Source of the DNA: Termitomyces sp. T153 | Taxonomy: Eukaryota; Basidiomycota; Agaricomycetes; Agaricales; Lyophyllaceae | Length of the DNA: 64,000 nt | NCBI GenBank assembly: GCA_018296165.2 | Contig: JACKQL020000008.1 | Span: 1,116,001 to 1,180,000 of the forward strand | Reading direction: 5' to 3' | In this document: piece by piece, positions 10,432 to 22,310 of the stretch | Layout of the letters: each line of letters starts with the position of its first letter | Position numbering within the stretch: the first letter of the stretch is position 1 | Position numbers and translations under genes: made by a program | Notes under the pieces: model-generated | Databases searched by the model: none | The model's input: only the letters and a program-made list of their open reading frames with translations | What the model was told of the DNA's origin: nothing

Positions 10432-10831
10432 TGTTATGACCTGCTCCCTGAACCCCTGACATTGTTCACAGCCCACTTGTTTCCCAAAGTCTCCCCAACA
10501 CCCCATCAAACTCCCCCAGCCCTCACCCATTCCCTGCGCTCACACTGGGTAACTCTGACACTTTCCCAGCAAACCCTGACAGCCCTCTGATCAACTCCAA
10601 CACCTTCTCTACAGCCATCAACACTTCTCCTGAACCTCTGGAGCCCTCCCCCATCATTCTTAGCCTCACCCTACACCTCCGACTCACTGCTCTAGTTCAT
10701 TCAACCTGCTCTGGAGCATCATGGTGACCCTGGATCAGCCCACATCCCCAGCTGATCCCATCAGAACCACAGCCTACCCCTTGATTATACCTGACACCTG
10801 TCAACTCCACACTGCTCTGTTAAGCCCTGCC
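10432..10831 (+). repeat. A2 3' LTR, first part
   Basis: Begins TGTTATGACC (intact form TGTCATGACCC) and follows the sense strand of the family A LTR until element B1 interrupts it. The last five bases, CTGCC, are the left half of the B1 target-site duplication. Confidence 0.85.
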
Positions 10832-11181
10832 TGTAAGGGCAACCTCTGGAGTGATGGATCAGAGTCATGCAGCTAGCAGAGGGGAATCCAAAGTATATTA
10901 GCAGAGTATGCAATGATACAAATCAGTAACTAATCACCTAGCAGAGAGGAATCCAAAGAGAATAAGTCTAAGAATCCCTGCTGCTTGGCACAGCATATCA
11001 GCAGGTGGCAGAAGTGTGGGAACTACTGTACAGGTAACTGGAGCTACTCCTAACCCTAGGGCAATGGTTGCTGAGGTAATACAGAGAACTGCAGAGTTCT
11101 GAAAAGAGCTCCAGAGATATTGAACAAGCTGTAAAGGTGCTGGAACCAGTTATGGAGGTTGGAAATGGAAGTCCCCTGACA
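10832..11181 (-). repeat. B1 3' LTR (left copy)
   Basis: Starts TGTAAGGGCAACCTCTGG and ends CCCCTGACA in this listing; sense orientation is minus. Contains AGAATAAGTCT near 10958, the R-start sequence complementary to the family B primer-binding site, with one G-to-A change. Confidence 0.9.
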
Positions 11182-14100
11182 TCACCTCCCCTCTAGTGTG
11201 TGGCATCTCAATGTGTGGGGTAGAAGAAGTTCCTGATTGCTTGGTCCACTAGCAAGATAGAGTAGATTCCTCATATGGTGCATGGCATGTCTAGATGTCT
11301 CTGGTGGAACTCCTTAACAAGTCTAGGGGCATGTACATTCTCCTGTGGCTCCCAGGAAATATCCTTGATTCTGTAGCCTTTCTACTTCACCTTGTACTGT
11401 AGTTGTCTCTGGAATAAACACCTGTCCAGGATTTCTTCCACTTCATACTCTTTGTTGTCATTGACCACCATTGGGGGCAGCAGAGGTAGTGGATGTTGCC
11501 CTGGAATAGGATTTTTAGGGGCTAGTGTAAGTTTGACTACATTGAACACTGGATGAAGCTGGCACATCCCCATGGGGAGTTGGAGTTGATAGGCCAAGGG
11601 TCCTACCTGTCATTCCACTATGAATGGCCCTAACTAGTGGTGTGACAGCTTCTTTGAGGGATGGGTGGTCATAATGTCAAAGGCATCCAGGTAGACTCAA
11701 TCCCCAGGCTGATATCTGCACTCCAGGGTCCTCCCACAGTTGTAGTATTGCACCATGTCATCTTTTGCCTTTGCCAGTGCAGCCTGGGCCTCTTCTTATG
11801 AGCTCTTCATCTAGTCCACAAATTCATTTACTACTTCATTCTCCAAGGGTTGGGGCTGGGGTTCAAAACCCATGTGCAGGTGCCATCCAGTGTCAAGGAA
11901 GAATGGCAAAAATTGAGTGGATGTGTGAATATGGTTGTTGGACTGGAATTTGGCATCAGGGAGGAGTTTGTCCCAGTCATCTTGGCACTTGTTGCAGAAG
12001 AGGTGGAGATACTGTTCCAACTCCTGGTTTACACACTCCTCTGGCCATTGTACTGTGGATGGTAGGCAGTGGTGGTGTATGTGTGTGTGGAGCTTTACTC
12101 CAAGCAGTCAGTAGAGCTTGTGGGTGAACTCCACTACAAATTGGCTTGGTCTGAAGGCAGAGATCACAAGTACTAGTGTAGGACCCAATGTACCAGGACA
12201 TCTGGGGCCACCAGTAGTTCTGTGATACTAACTCCAGTGTCTTCCACTGCCCAGGGTGCCCTGCAATGCAGGAGTCATGGTGTTGCTCCACAATCCTCTG
12301 ACAGAGCTCCAGAATGTTGGGGATGTAGATATGGTCTCAGAAAGTCAGGATTCTGTCTCAGAGGGCCCATTCATCAGTGCAGACCACCTTAACACCAGTA
12401 GCATGCCCCAAGTTCAGCATCCAAGTAGTCTGCACCACAAGCTCCTCCTCTTAACCATCCCTATTACTCTATCAGATGTCCCAGAGAATGTCCACCTCTG
12501 CTCCATCGACAACTAGGCTCTCCATGGCTTGGATTGCAAACAATTCAGGGTAGAGGAGCACAATGTTACTGTTATCCCCTTCCCCCATTCCATGGTCTGC
12601 CCTCTGAGACAGGGCATCTGGTTTCCCTATGCTCTGGCCCAGCTTGTGGTGCAAGGAGAAGTCAAAGTTGGTAAGGTAGAGGGACCATTGGGCCTGCTGG
12701 TGATTGAGCTTCTTGGCTGTCCAGAAGTATTCAAGGTTCTTGTGATCTATCCAGACCTTGAACTTGTACCACACACCTTCCAAGAAGTGCTGCCACTCCT
12801 CAAACAACTGGATGATGGCCAAGATCTCCTTGTTGTGGATCTTGTAGTTCTGCTCTACTGCATTCAGGCTTTTGGAGTAAAAGGCCACTGGGTGCCACTT
12901 CCCATCCTCCAGAGATTGCTGTGAGAGCACTACCCCAGTGGCAAAGTCAGAGGTGTCAGCCTCTATGTGGAAGGGAGAGTTGTCATCTGGGAAGAGGAGA
13001 ACAGGTCTAGAGGTTACAGCACACTTGAGAGTGTCAAAGGCTGTCTGCTCTGGAGGTCCCCAGCTCCATATAACATCTTTTTCTGTGAGGTCAAATAGTG
13101 GGCAGGCATGATGCAAGAAGTCCTGGATGAATCTCCAGTAGAAGTTTGCAAAACCAAGAAATGCCTGTACCTCCTTCTTGTTTCAGGGCTCCAGCCACTC
13201 CACCACACCTGCTACCTTCACCAGGTCCATCTCTGCAGTTCTGTGGGAGATGATCAGGCCAAGGTACTTGATCTGGGTTTGTTTGAACTCACACTTCTCT
13301 AGCTTGAGGTAGAGCTGGTGCCAGCAGAGGTGTTCCAGAACAAGATGAGTGATCTGATGGTGTTCCTCCAGTGTTTTGGTGTAGATGAGGATGTCATTAA
13401 GGTACACACACACTACACCCTTAGCAATGAGGTCCCAGAAGATGTTGTTCATCATGGTCTGGAAGGTGGCTGGGCTGTTGGTGAGACTAAAGAACATAAC
13501 AAGTGGCTCAAACAATTCCTAGTTGGTCCAGAAGGCTGCCTTCCACTTGTCTCCCTTCTGGATGCACATATTATTGTAACCCCACTGGACATCCAGTTTA
13601 GTGAAGTATTGTGCATCCTGGAGGTTGTTGATGAGCTTGGAAATGAGGGGAAGAGGGTAGTGATTCTTCACCATCATGGCATTGAGTACCCAATAGTCCT
13701 GTACCAGTTGGAGGGAGCCATCCTTCTTTTTAATGAAGAAGATGGGAGAAGCCATTGGTGATTTGGATAGATGGATACAACCAGAGTCCAAGTTCTTCTG
13801 GAAGAAGGCATCAAGCTCATCCTGCTCTCTGGGTGCAAAGGGGTAGACCTTACAGCTTGAGGGTGTTGAGTCAGGCAGCAGTTTGATGGCATGGTCCCAC
13901 CTCTTGCACTCTGGAAGCAAGTCAAAGAAGGCCTTAGAGAATATGTCCTCAAATGCATGCAAATAGGGGGGTACTACATCCCGGAACTCTTGAGGCATGG
14001 TATTGGCAGCAAAGGCCTGGGCCAGCTGCTGGAATGTAGTCTAGCTAGCTCTGATCTCTGCAATGAAGGGCAATGGGTGGACAGTGGTAGCATAAATTTG

Positions 14101-15990
14101 ATCCTCTGCCTCTATTGCTTCATCTAGGAGCTCTGGTTTGCATATACTACCAAACTCCTCTTCATGCTCCTCCTCTGGGGCTCCACCATTGCTCCAATTA
14201 TCCTTGTAGAGGGCCTCCCTATAAGGAAATGCTAGAGGCAGGGGTCCAGGAGGTCTAGATCAGCAAAGAGGAGAGAGCCAGCACAATATGCTTGGATGGC
14301 TGCATGTTCTCAAACTTGAGTCCGATGCTCTACTCTGACCTCCGCAGTGCAGGTGGAGCACTTTCTGGAGCATCTACTCATGGTCACCTCTCCTTTGGTC
14401 CAATAGACCTCAGGGTTATGCTCTGGAGCCATATAAACCTGAGGATCATGCCTTGCCTTCCCAAGCTGGTAACAGCAAATATGGCATATTCCATGTGGTT
14501 CCAATAGTGGAGAACCCAGTCAACCACAGAGCTAATTGTGCTGGCTTTATTGGGCATTCCGTGGATGTTGTAGACAGAAATGGGCTTGGGAAGGGGCTGT
14601 GTGGTCAGGCTGTGGTGTTTGACAAACTCCAAGTCCAGGAAAAGTCCCATTGCTCTGCTGTCTGGGAGAGCTGTAACTCCAAGGTTTTGCTGGGTGTCTA
14701 TTGTCTCAATCTCCACATTGAAGCACAAGGAATGGGCAGACAAGCCAGAGGCCATCATGTACTGTTGGGGCATTTGGCATGCCCAAGTGGGGCCATGCTT
14801 TTGGACCTTCAGAGGTGTGGGAGAGCTTGGTGGGGGCTCTGGAGTTAGTGTTTGTACATCTGGAAGGGGGCTTTGAGGTTCTTCTGTCTCAGAATGAAGG
14901 GCATCAGAAAAAGCAGTTTCATTTTCTATCAACAGACAAGATAACCTGTTAGCACCTAGCAATGGAGGCATACACCTCATCCATTGCTTGACTAAAAATC
15001 CCCCTCTAGCTCCAGAGGTGAGGTGCTTACATTGGCTTCCTTTAGGGTCAACTCTAATGAGGGCTTGTCCAGTGATGGAGCTCCAGCAGCATCTTTTGCA
15101 GCCAGGAGCTGCAGGAGAAGTTCCTCCTGCTCCACTGCACAAAGATAGCAGACCTCCAGGTCCAGGAGACAGTGCCATGCAAAGTGCCTGGGCTTCTTGC
15201 ATCTCTAACATAACAGCAGGGCCATGTGGAGTTATTGGGCTATGTTTACAATCATGGGAATCCCCGAGAGTAGGGAACAAGTAGCAGGGGCAGCTGGAGC
15301 AAGGGCTTGCACTGGGTGAGTAGGTGCAGTGTGGCAGAAGTTGCTCACCAGTATGGAGCACATTGTGAAATGGAGGCAATGAAGCTCCCTCCATATCTCC
15401 ATGAGCTGCCATTGGTCCCAGGCCACCTCATACTGCAACACAATCTTTTCATTATTGGGGCAACCCTCTGCCAGGTTATCAATGCATTCCACCAAGGCAA
15501 GGTGCAAGCCATTCTGGAAGGTGAGGCATAGCTGGAGGCTGTCAGGGTATGTGGCCTGTTTGACCAGGGCTCAAAATGAGTCAATGTACTCATCCAACAT
15601 ATGCTTCCCTTGTCCATACTGCTCTCTGGCATGCAGCATCAGTTCTGCCATCTTGGTGGGGTCCAATGGAAAAAAACTCTGTGTGAAAGTCCTTCTCAAA
15701 GGTGGCCCAGTCCAGGAAGCTCCCCACACCTCTTGAACAGCAGAAAACTCATAGCATATAGGTGGAGGCATATCTGGTCTTTATATATGACAGCACCCAG
15801 GCTATTTTCAATGCATCAGAGTCAAAAGCATCCTTACTGAGGTGGATCTAGGTGAGGCAGGACTGTAGGAATCACTTCCTGCTAGAGTGAGCATCATTGT
15901 ATGCATCTGGCAGTGCTGGGTGAGAGATCCATGGCCACAGAGTCACAAGAGCTGCTGGAGCAGGTGCCATGGCAGGCAGAGCTGGTTACT
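11182..15990 (-). pseudogene. B1 gag-pol remnant
   Basis: Minus-strand order: gag around 15990-15240 (QYGQGKHMLDEYIDSF and related frames); protease around 14690-14400 with the active-site block reading LPDSRAMGLFLD (LLDSGATGLFLD in better copies), so the DSG motif is damaged; RT at 13800-13180 including [11 protein letters not shown] and YLND in place of the catalytic YLDD; RNase H at 13110-12560 (HIEADTSDFATGVVLSQ); integrase at 12480-11800; chromodomain at 11500-11270 (EYEVEEILDRCLFQ). It would be one Gag-Pol polyprotein of a chromovirus. Many stops, frame breaks and the two catalytic substitutions make it dead. Confidence 0.82.
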
Positions 15991-16268
15991 CAGCTGTGGG
16001 AGGAGCAGAGTTAGGGCTTAGGCATTCTAGCAATGCCTGGAGGGACTGGGAGATAAAATCTGTTGTCTGACAGAGGGTAGAGAGTTTGCTTGTATGGTAG
16101 GTGAGAGATGATTGCATTAATTGCACCTGGGTTTTTAGGTGGGGCAGGCAAGTCCAGGCTTTGTCCTGCAGGGCTGGGGCCTCCAAGAGTGTGTCTGGGT
16201 TGGCAAGCTGAGACATAGAACTCTGCAATGCTTAATCCTAGTAGAGAAGTTATGAATAGCAGCTCAGA

Positions 16269-16618
16269 GGTAAGGGCAACCTCCAGAGCAACAAATTGGA
16301 GTCATGCAGCTAGCAGAGGGGAATCCAAAGTATATTAGCAGAGTAGGCAACAATACAAATTAGTAACTAATCACCTAGCAGAGGGGAATCCAAAGAGAAC
16401 AAGTCTAAGAATCCCTGCTGCTTGGCATGGCACATTAGCAGGTGGCAGAGGCATGGGAACTACTGTACAGGTAACTGGAGCTACTCCTAACCCTAGGGCA
16501 ATGGTTGCTGAGGTAATACAGAGAACTCCAGGGTTCTGGAAAGAGCCCTGGAGATGTCAAACAAGCTGCAGAGGTGCTGGAACCAGTCACAGAGGTTGGA
16601 AATAGAAGTCCCCTGACA
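16269..16618 (-). repeat. B1 5' LTR (right copy)
   Basis: 350 bp, first base changed from T to G (GGTAAGGG). Contains an exact AGAACAAGTCT at about 16398-16408. Followed by CCACC, the right target-site duplicate. Confidence 0.88.
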
Positions 16619-17243
16619 CCACCACCATACCCACTGCCCTCCAGAACTATCCAGTAGTCAGTATATAAGTCATAGAGTAACTCCCCATGCTCTAGTCTTG
16701 ATATTACTTGCATTATTGGTTACTTGTGTCTCATGCTTCTCTCTGTCTCTGTTTCTATTTTTAGTCACAAATCTATCTCTTTTCTCTGTCTCATCTCACC
16801 TTGTCTCTGCCTCATCTTGACTGTCTATATTTCCTTTTTTTCTTCAAGTTCTTTCTATCTCCAATGTCAGTACAAACTCCATGCACATGCTACAAACCCC
16901 AAAGATTCTACAACAACTCCTGACCTCACTCTTTGTGCAGCCCCAGAACCCATCAAGTCTTAATTGATCCCCTGTCAAACTCCAGCTCCACTCCCATCAC
17001 TAGTGAAGCCTCCATTTACCCTGCAGTCTATTCATGCACCTACAAACTTGTTCCTGACACCTGCCTAAGCCCAACATTAATATACTTGGTCTTAGACTTC
17101 CCTGGACCACTCCAGACTTGCTTGGACTGCTCCCCCTAGCTTCCCCTTGCAAGTCCCTCTACTCTGTGCCAACTCTGGAACACTAGGTTATAAGTAAGGA
17201 TTTGCCAGTATAGCTGAGCCCCTGTAGTCAGCAGAACCTGACA
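16619..17243 (+). repeat. A2 3' LTR, second part
   Basis: Continues the family A LTR after the B1 insertion, with the TATATAAG box near 16670, TCTTGATATTAC near 16697 (the R-start region), and the end GCAGAACCTGACA at 17243. Confidence 0.9.
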
Positions 17244-18562
17244 GCATTTATGTGCCTAACATTCCAGAACTTTGCCAGTGCATTGTAGAACAACATCAAA
17301 ACTCTCAGGTAGCAGGACATCCTAGAAGGTGGAAGACACTAGAGCTGGTATCCCAGAACTATTGGTGGCCACAGATCTCCCAATATATAGCCACCTACAC
17401 TAGCACCTGTGATCTTTGTCTATGCACCAAGCCTCGCTGTCAAGTACCCATGGACCAACTCCACCCACTCTCTATTCTGGCTGCTTGCTGGAGTGTTGCA
17501 TCAGTAGATTTCATTGTGGAACTCCCAGATGCTCATGAATATGATGCAGTGATGGTAGTTGTGGACCTCTATAGTAAATAAGCCCATTTCATCCCTACCC
17601 ACACAATGTGCTCTGCTTTAGGAGCAGCTAGTCTGTATTGGAAGAATGTCTGGAAGCTCCATAGTCTGTTAGATGAGTATATTTCTGACTGAGGCCCCCA
17701 GTTTGTAGCAGAATTTACTTGGGAACTGTACCACCTGCTTGGAGTGAAGCTTGATACCACTACAGCCTATCATCCTCAGTCAGATGGGCAGGTGGAACAT
17801 GTTAATTAGGAACTGGAACAGTATCTCCACCTTTTTTATAATGAGAGGCAGGATGATTGGGATGAGCTCCTGCCAGATGCTGAGTTTTAGTACAACAACC
17901 ATGTTCACTTTTCCATGCAGATGACTCCATTCTTTCTGGACACTGGCAGGCACCCCCACATGGGATTCAAATCTTGGACACACCCCTCTGAGGACAACTC
18001 TGTCAACAAGTTTGTAGATCAGATGAGGAGGGCATAGGAGGAGGCAAAAACTGTGTTGGTGAAGGCCAAGGAAGACATGGCACAGTACTATGATTGCAGA
18101 CAGACACCTGCTCCAGTTTACAAGCTGAGGGACCATGTGTACTCAATTAACTCAGACATTAAGACCATAAGGCCATCCCAGAAGCTGTCACATCATCATC
18201 TTGGCCCCTTCACAGTGGAGAAGAAGGTAGGGCCTTTGGCATACTGACTTAAACTCCTAGCAGGCCTCTGCCAACTGCACCCAGTCTTCAATGTGGTCAA
18301 GTTATTTCCAGCTCCAGAGGATCCAATCCCAGGCCATCACCCTAAGCCACCCCCACCACCAGTCCTGGTCAATGATGAGGAGGAGTATGAGGTGGAGGAA
18401 ATCTTGGACAGCAGGGTATTCCAAGGGAAGTTGCAGTTCAAGGTGAAATGGAAGGGATATGGCATCAAGGACATCTCTTGGAAACCACAGGCTAATGTTC
18501 ATGCATCAGGCTTGGTCCAGGACTTCTACCATAGGCATCCTGATGCCCCAGAAGCCATTTGA
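17244..18562 (+). pseudogene. B3 integrase-chromodomain remnant
   Basis: The integrase frame from 17252 is open for 109 codons, then hits TAG at 17579-17581. Further in-frame stops follow, including TGA at 17691 where the related copies expect Arg (family context xxRGPQF). The chromodomain frame (18293-18562) is open and includes the aromatic and acidic chromodomain residues. The fragment starts mid-domain, has no gag, protease, RT or RNase H, and cannot act alone. Confidence 0.8.
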
Positions 18563-18650
18563 GGCATCTACTCCATTTTACTAGCTGACCAGGCAATTTG
18601 TGACTTCTTCTACCCAGTGCATTGAGATGCTGCATGCTAGAGGAGGGTGA

Positions 18651-19091
18651 TGTTAGGGGACATCCCACTTGGTTCTCCTTCTCCTCCTCCAGTTCTTGTC
18701 AGATTTCCCCTGCTATAGTTTTTCTTCATTCTCCTTCCTTTTCCCTATCTATTGGTCCTAGTTTCAGCTTTCAGGCTGCATCAGTTCTTTGTCAATAATT
18801 CAGACAAGTGTGGCCCCTTTGACACTGCCACTAGCTTATGTAACTGCTAACAAATTGCTAACACATCACTTTTGTCTTTTTTCTCTGTCATACTGTATAG
18901 TTGTTTCTCATGCTTCTAAAGCCTCTGAAGCATCACACCTGGCCTAAGAAATCCCCAGACTTGTTCTCTCTGGATATCTCTTTGCCAGGTGAGTAGTTTT
19001 CTCAGTAGACACTGTACAGTACTGAATAGACTTTGGATTTCCCTTTGCCAGTTGTGTGATTGAGCCACAGCCTCCAGAGGTTGCCCTTACA
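18651..19091 (+). repeat. B3 3' LTR
   Basis: Starts TGTTAGGGGACATCCC and ends TTGCCCTTACA (441 bp). It has AGACTTGTTCT near 18959-18969, the family R-start sequence. The next base is already RNase H sequence of the oppositely oriented element B5. Confidence 0.9.
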
Positions 19092-21099
19092 GGTTTACTC
19101 TCTAGGACAGGGCATCTGGCTTTCCCATACTCCAGCTGGGCTTGTGGTGCAGCAAGAAGTCAAAATTGGCTAGGTAGAGGGACCATCAGGCCTGTTGGCA
19201 GTTGAGCTTCTTGGCTGTCCAGAAGTACTTGAGGCTCTTGTGATCTGTCCAGACCTTAAACTTATGCTGCATGCCTTCCAGAAAGTGCTGACACTCCTCA
19301 AACAATCAGATGATGACCAGCATCTCCTTGTCATGGATCTTGTAGTTCCACTCTACTGCATTTAGGCTCTTGGAGTAGAAGGCCACTGGATGCCACTTCC
19401 CATCCTCTGGAGACTGCTGTGAAATAATGGCCCCAGTAGCAAAGTCAGAGCTATCAGCTTCTACTTAGAAGGAGGAGTTATTGTCTGGAAAAAGGAGGAC
19501 AGGTCCTGAGGTCATGGCACACTTGAGGATGTTAAAGGCCATCTGCTCCAGAGGCCCCCAACTCCACACAATGTTCTTCTTAATGAGGTCAAATAGCAGG
19601 CAGGTGTGATGCAAGAAGTCCTGGATGAATCTCTAGTAGAAGTTCACAAAGCTTAGGAATGCTTGCACCTCCTTCTTGTTCTTGGGCTCTGGCCACTCCA
19701 CTATGCCTGCTACCTTCACTGGGTCCATCTCCTCAGCTCTGTGCAAGATTATCAGGCCAAGATGCTCAATCTGAGTTTGCTCAAACTTGCACTTCTCTGG
19801 TTTGAGGTAGAGCTGGTGCTAGCAGAGACATTCCAAGATAAAGTGGGTGTTCTTCCAGCATTTTGGTGTAGATGAGGATATTGTAAGGTATACACACACT
19901 ACACCTTCTGCAATGAGGTCTCAGAAGATTTTGTTCATCATTGTGAAGGTGGCTAGGCTGTTGGTGAGTCCAAAGAACATAACAAGAGGTTTGAATAGTC
20001 CCCAGTCAGTCTGGAAGGCAGCCTTCCATTTATCTCCCTCCTAAGATATGCATATTGTTGTAGCCCCACTGGACATCCAGTTTAGTGAAGTATTGTGCAC
20101 TCCAGAGGTTGTTAATGAGCTTGGAGATGAGGGGGAGGGGGTAGCAGTTCTTCACAGCTATGGCATTGAGTACCCAGTAATCCTGAACCAGTCAGAGCAA
20201 GCTGTCTTTCCTCTTGATAAAGAAGGCTAGAGAAGCTATTGAAGATTTAGAAGAGTATATGCAACTGGAGTCCAGATTCTCTTGCAAAAAGGCATTGAAT
20301 TCATCCTGCTCTTTAGGTGCTAATAGGTAGACCTTACAGCTGGTGGGCATGGAGTCAGGCAATAGCTCAATGGCATGGTCCCACAGCTTGTGCTCTAGGA
20401 GCAAGTCAAACAAGGCCTTGGAGAACACATACTCAAATGCATGGAGGTATGGGAATACAACATCCCAGAACTCCTGAAGCATGGAGTTAGCAGCAAATAC
20501 CTGGGCCAGCTGCTGGGATGTGGTCTGGCTAGCATGGATCTCCACAATGGAGGGCAGCAGATATAAGGTGGTGGTGTAGATCCAGTCCCCCAGCTCTACT
20601 GCTTCTTCTAGGAGCTCTGGTTTGTGTACACTACTAAACTCCTCTCTGCCTTCCTCCTCTGGGGCTCCACCACTACTCCAGTTGTCCTTGTAGAGGGCCT
20701 CTCTATAGGGGAATGCCAGGGGCAGGGGATCTAGAAGGTTCAGGCCAATGAAAGAGAGAGGCCCAGTGCAACACACACAAATGGCCACATGCTCTTGAAC
20801 TTAAGCTCAGCATTCTTTTTTGGCCTTGGTGGCACAACCAGAGCACTTGCAAGGGCACCTGCCCATTGTTACCTTGCCCTTGGTCCAGTCTACTTCAGAG
20901 TTGTGCTTGTGGAGCCATGTGAAGCCAAAGATCATGTCCTGTCTGCCCAAGCTAGTGACAGCAAAGACTGCATGCTCCATGTAGTTTTAATAACAGAGGA
21001 CATGGTCAACTATGGAGCTGATGGCACCTGCTTTGTTAGGTGTTCCATTGATGTTGAAGACTGGAATGGGCCTGGGGAGTGGCTGCATGGTCAGGCTAT
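19092..21099 (-). pseudogene. B5 pol remnant: end of protease, RT, RNase H
   Basis: From 21094 leftward: end of protease (LPRPIPVFNINGTPNKAGAI), the linker with the acidic and KLWDHAIEL block (20190-20788), RT core around 20200-19850 and RNase H around 19500-19100. Compared with B2 it has small deletions in RT near 19860-19900, so YLDD is not recoverable in frame. It stops at the B3 LTR end. Confidence 0.78.
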
Positions 21100-22097
21100 T
21101 GTCAGGTTCCGCTGACAACGGGGGCTCAGTACACTGGCGGGTCCTTACTAGGCGGGCGCGATGTCCTGCACTTATAATCAGGCATCCAGAGTTGGAGTGG
21201 AGGTGGGGAAAGCTTGCGAGGGGGGTCCCTAGGGAGAGCGGCCCGAGCAAGTCCTGAGTGATTCAGAGGGGTCTAAGACTGAAGGTACTGGTTGTTGACC
21301 CAGGGTGGGTGTCAGGGTTTGTTAGTGGGCGCACAAATAGATTGCGGGGTAGGCGGAGGCTTCTCGGTTGATGGGGGCGGGGTCAGAGCTGGATAGGGGA
21401 TTACCAGGGCTTGGTGGGTTCTGGGGCCAAGCGGGTAGTGAGGTCCGGAGTTGTCGTTAAGAATGTTCAGGTCATGGCACGTGCGCAGAGTTCGTACTGA
21501 CGTAGGGAGCAAGGGAACTTCAGAGGAACAAAGGAAATATATACAGTCGAGATGGACGGAGACAAGATGAGACTGAGAAAAGATAGATTCGAAACCTAAA
21601 AACAGAAATAGAGACGAGACGAGAGACAAAACATAGGAAACCAGTAAATGTAATATCAAGACTAAAGTTCGAGGAGTTATTCTATGACTTATATACCAAC
21701 TACTGGGTGCCTCCGAGGGCGGCGGAGATGATGGCGGGGGTTGACGGAGCTGTGTGGAGTCAACAGGTGTTGGGTACAATCCAAGGTCGGGCCACGGTGG
21801 TATTCTGATGGGATCAGTTGGGGGTGCGGCCACTCCGGGAACATCGTGACACTCCGGGACGGGTTGGGTGAACTAGGGTAGGGGGTCGGGGACGTATGAC
21901 ATGGCCAGGAATGGTGGGGGAAGGTTTCAGGGGGGTGTTGATGGCTACAGAGAGGGAGTTGCTGTTGGGGTTTGCCGGAGAAGTGTTGGAGTTGTCCAGT
22001 GTGGGCGCGAAAGTGTGGGCGGGGTTCAGGGGAGTTAGACGGGAAATTGGGAGGGGTTGGGAGCAGTGTCTAGGGAGCTAGGGAGCGGGTCATGACA
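21100..22097 (-). repeat. A3 3' LTR (left copy)
   Basis: TGTCAGGTTCC...GGTCATGACA in this listing. In sense it carries TATATAAG (21695-21688) and, 32 nt after its first base, AGTCTTGATATTA (21663-21651), the likely transcript start complementary to the PBS. Confidence 0.95.
21651..21695 (-). promoter_or_regulatory. A3 LTR core promoter: TATA box and putative R start
   Basis: TATATAAG is followed by AGTCTTGATATTA at a distance typical for a TATA-directed start. The 13-nt stretch equals the reverse complement of the sequence abutting the 5' LTR (30568-30580). Confidence 0.7.
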
Positions 22098-22111
22098 TCA
22101 CCCCCCCTTCA
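22098..22111 (-). promoter_or_regulatory. A3 polypurine tract
   Basis: On the minus strand TGAAGGGGGGGTGA ends directly at the 3' LTR. It would prime plus-strand DNA synthesis. Confidence 0.85.
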
Positions 22112-22310
22112 GTGTCAAGACCCTTGAGACGCGGGGAGCAGGTCGGGGATTGGTAGGGCATGGGAATCAAAGTTGATCAATATTGATCAAACCGCAGTGA
22201 GTGGTGGCGGCGTGGGGAAGGAAGTTGAGGTGCAGCTGCTGTTTGTCAGGGGCCCCTTCTTAAGTTATTAAAAGGGGTGGATGCACCCAGGAGTCCACTA
22301 GCTTGTTGCA
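22112..22310 (+). promoter_or_regulatory. Upstream region of the A3 accessory gene
   Basis: Spacer between the LTR and the accessory gene. A TATA-like ATTAAAAGGGG at 22267-22277 lies about 40 bases before the ATG, and an equivalent ATTAAAAAGGG exists in A2 near 10255-10265. This suggests the gene has its own promoter, reading away from the LTR and into the element. Confidence 0.5.

Larger units (their letters stand above)
10832..16618 (-). mobile_element. Element B1: full-length but decayed Ty3/gypsy chromovirus (family B)
   Basis: Two 350-bp LTRs (10832-11181 and 16269-16618) enclose gag and pol on the minus strand. The flanks are CTGCC on the left and CCACC on the right; the uninterrupted family A LTR reads CCGCC at this site, so this is a 5-bp duplication whose CpG decayed on opposite strands. 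A PPT lies at 11182-11195. Its subfamily has shorter LTRs than B2, B3 and B4 (about 440 bp). Confidence 0.88.
5150..17243 (+). mobile_element. Element A2: nested, internally deleted Ty3/gypsy chromovirus (family A)
   Basis: Order on the plus strand: end of a 5' LTR (about 5150-5247), an AT-rich filler, pol from integrase to chromodomain (5378-7290), the convergent accessory gene (10305 to 7390, minus), PPT (10418-10431) and a 3' LTR (10432-10831 and 16619-17243). Gag, protease, RT and RNase H are missing. The accessory gene is split by a solo LTR and the 3' LTR by element B1. The 3' LTR ends TGACA at 17243 and is followed directly by family B integrase sequence, so A2 had inserted into element B3; its 5-bp duplication cannot be checked because the left end is lost. 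The sequence is nearly free of CpG, unlike A3. Confidence 0.85.
17244..19091 (+). mobile_element. Element B3: 3' part of a family B chromovirus
   Basis: Begins inside integrase (VPNIPELCQCIVEQHQ) because A2 inserted there and the other side is lost. Continues with the integrase zinc site (CDLCLCTKPRC), the core (DFIVELPDAHEYDAVMVVVD, DGQVEHVN), and a chromodomain at 18370-18560 (EEYEVEEILDSRVFQGKLQ, WKGYGIKDISWKPQ), then the PPT and a 441-bp LTR (18651-19091). It is inserted head-on against B5. Confidence 0.87.

Noticed and set aside
14384..15412. Intact 342-codon gene on the minus strand
   Set aside because: Its C-terminal half is the B1 protease frame and its N-terminal half is out of frame with B1 gag. 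It is an accidental fusion through frameshifts.
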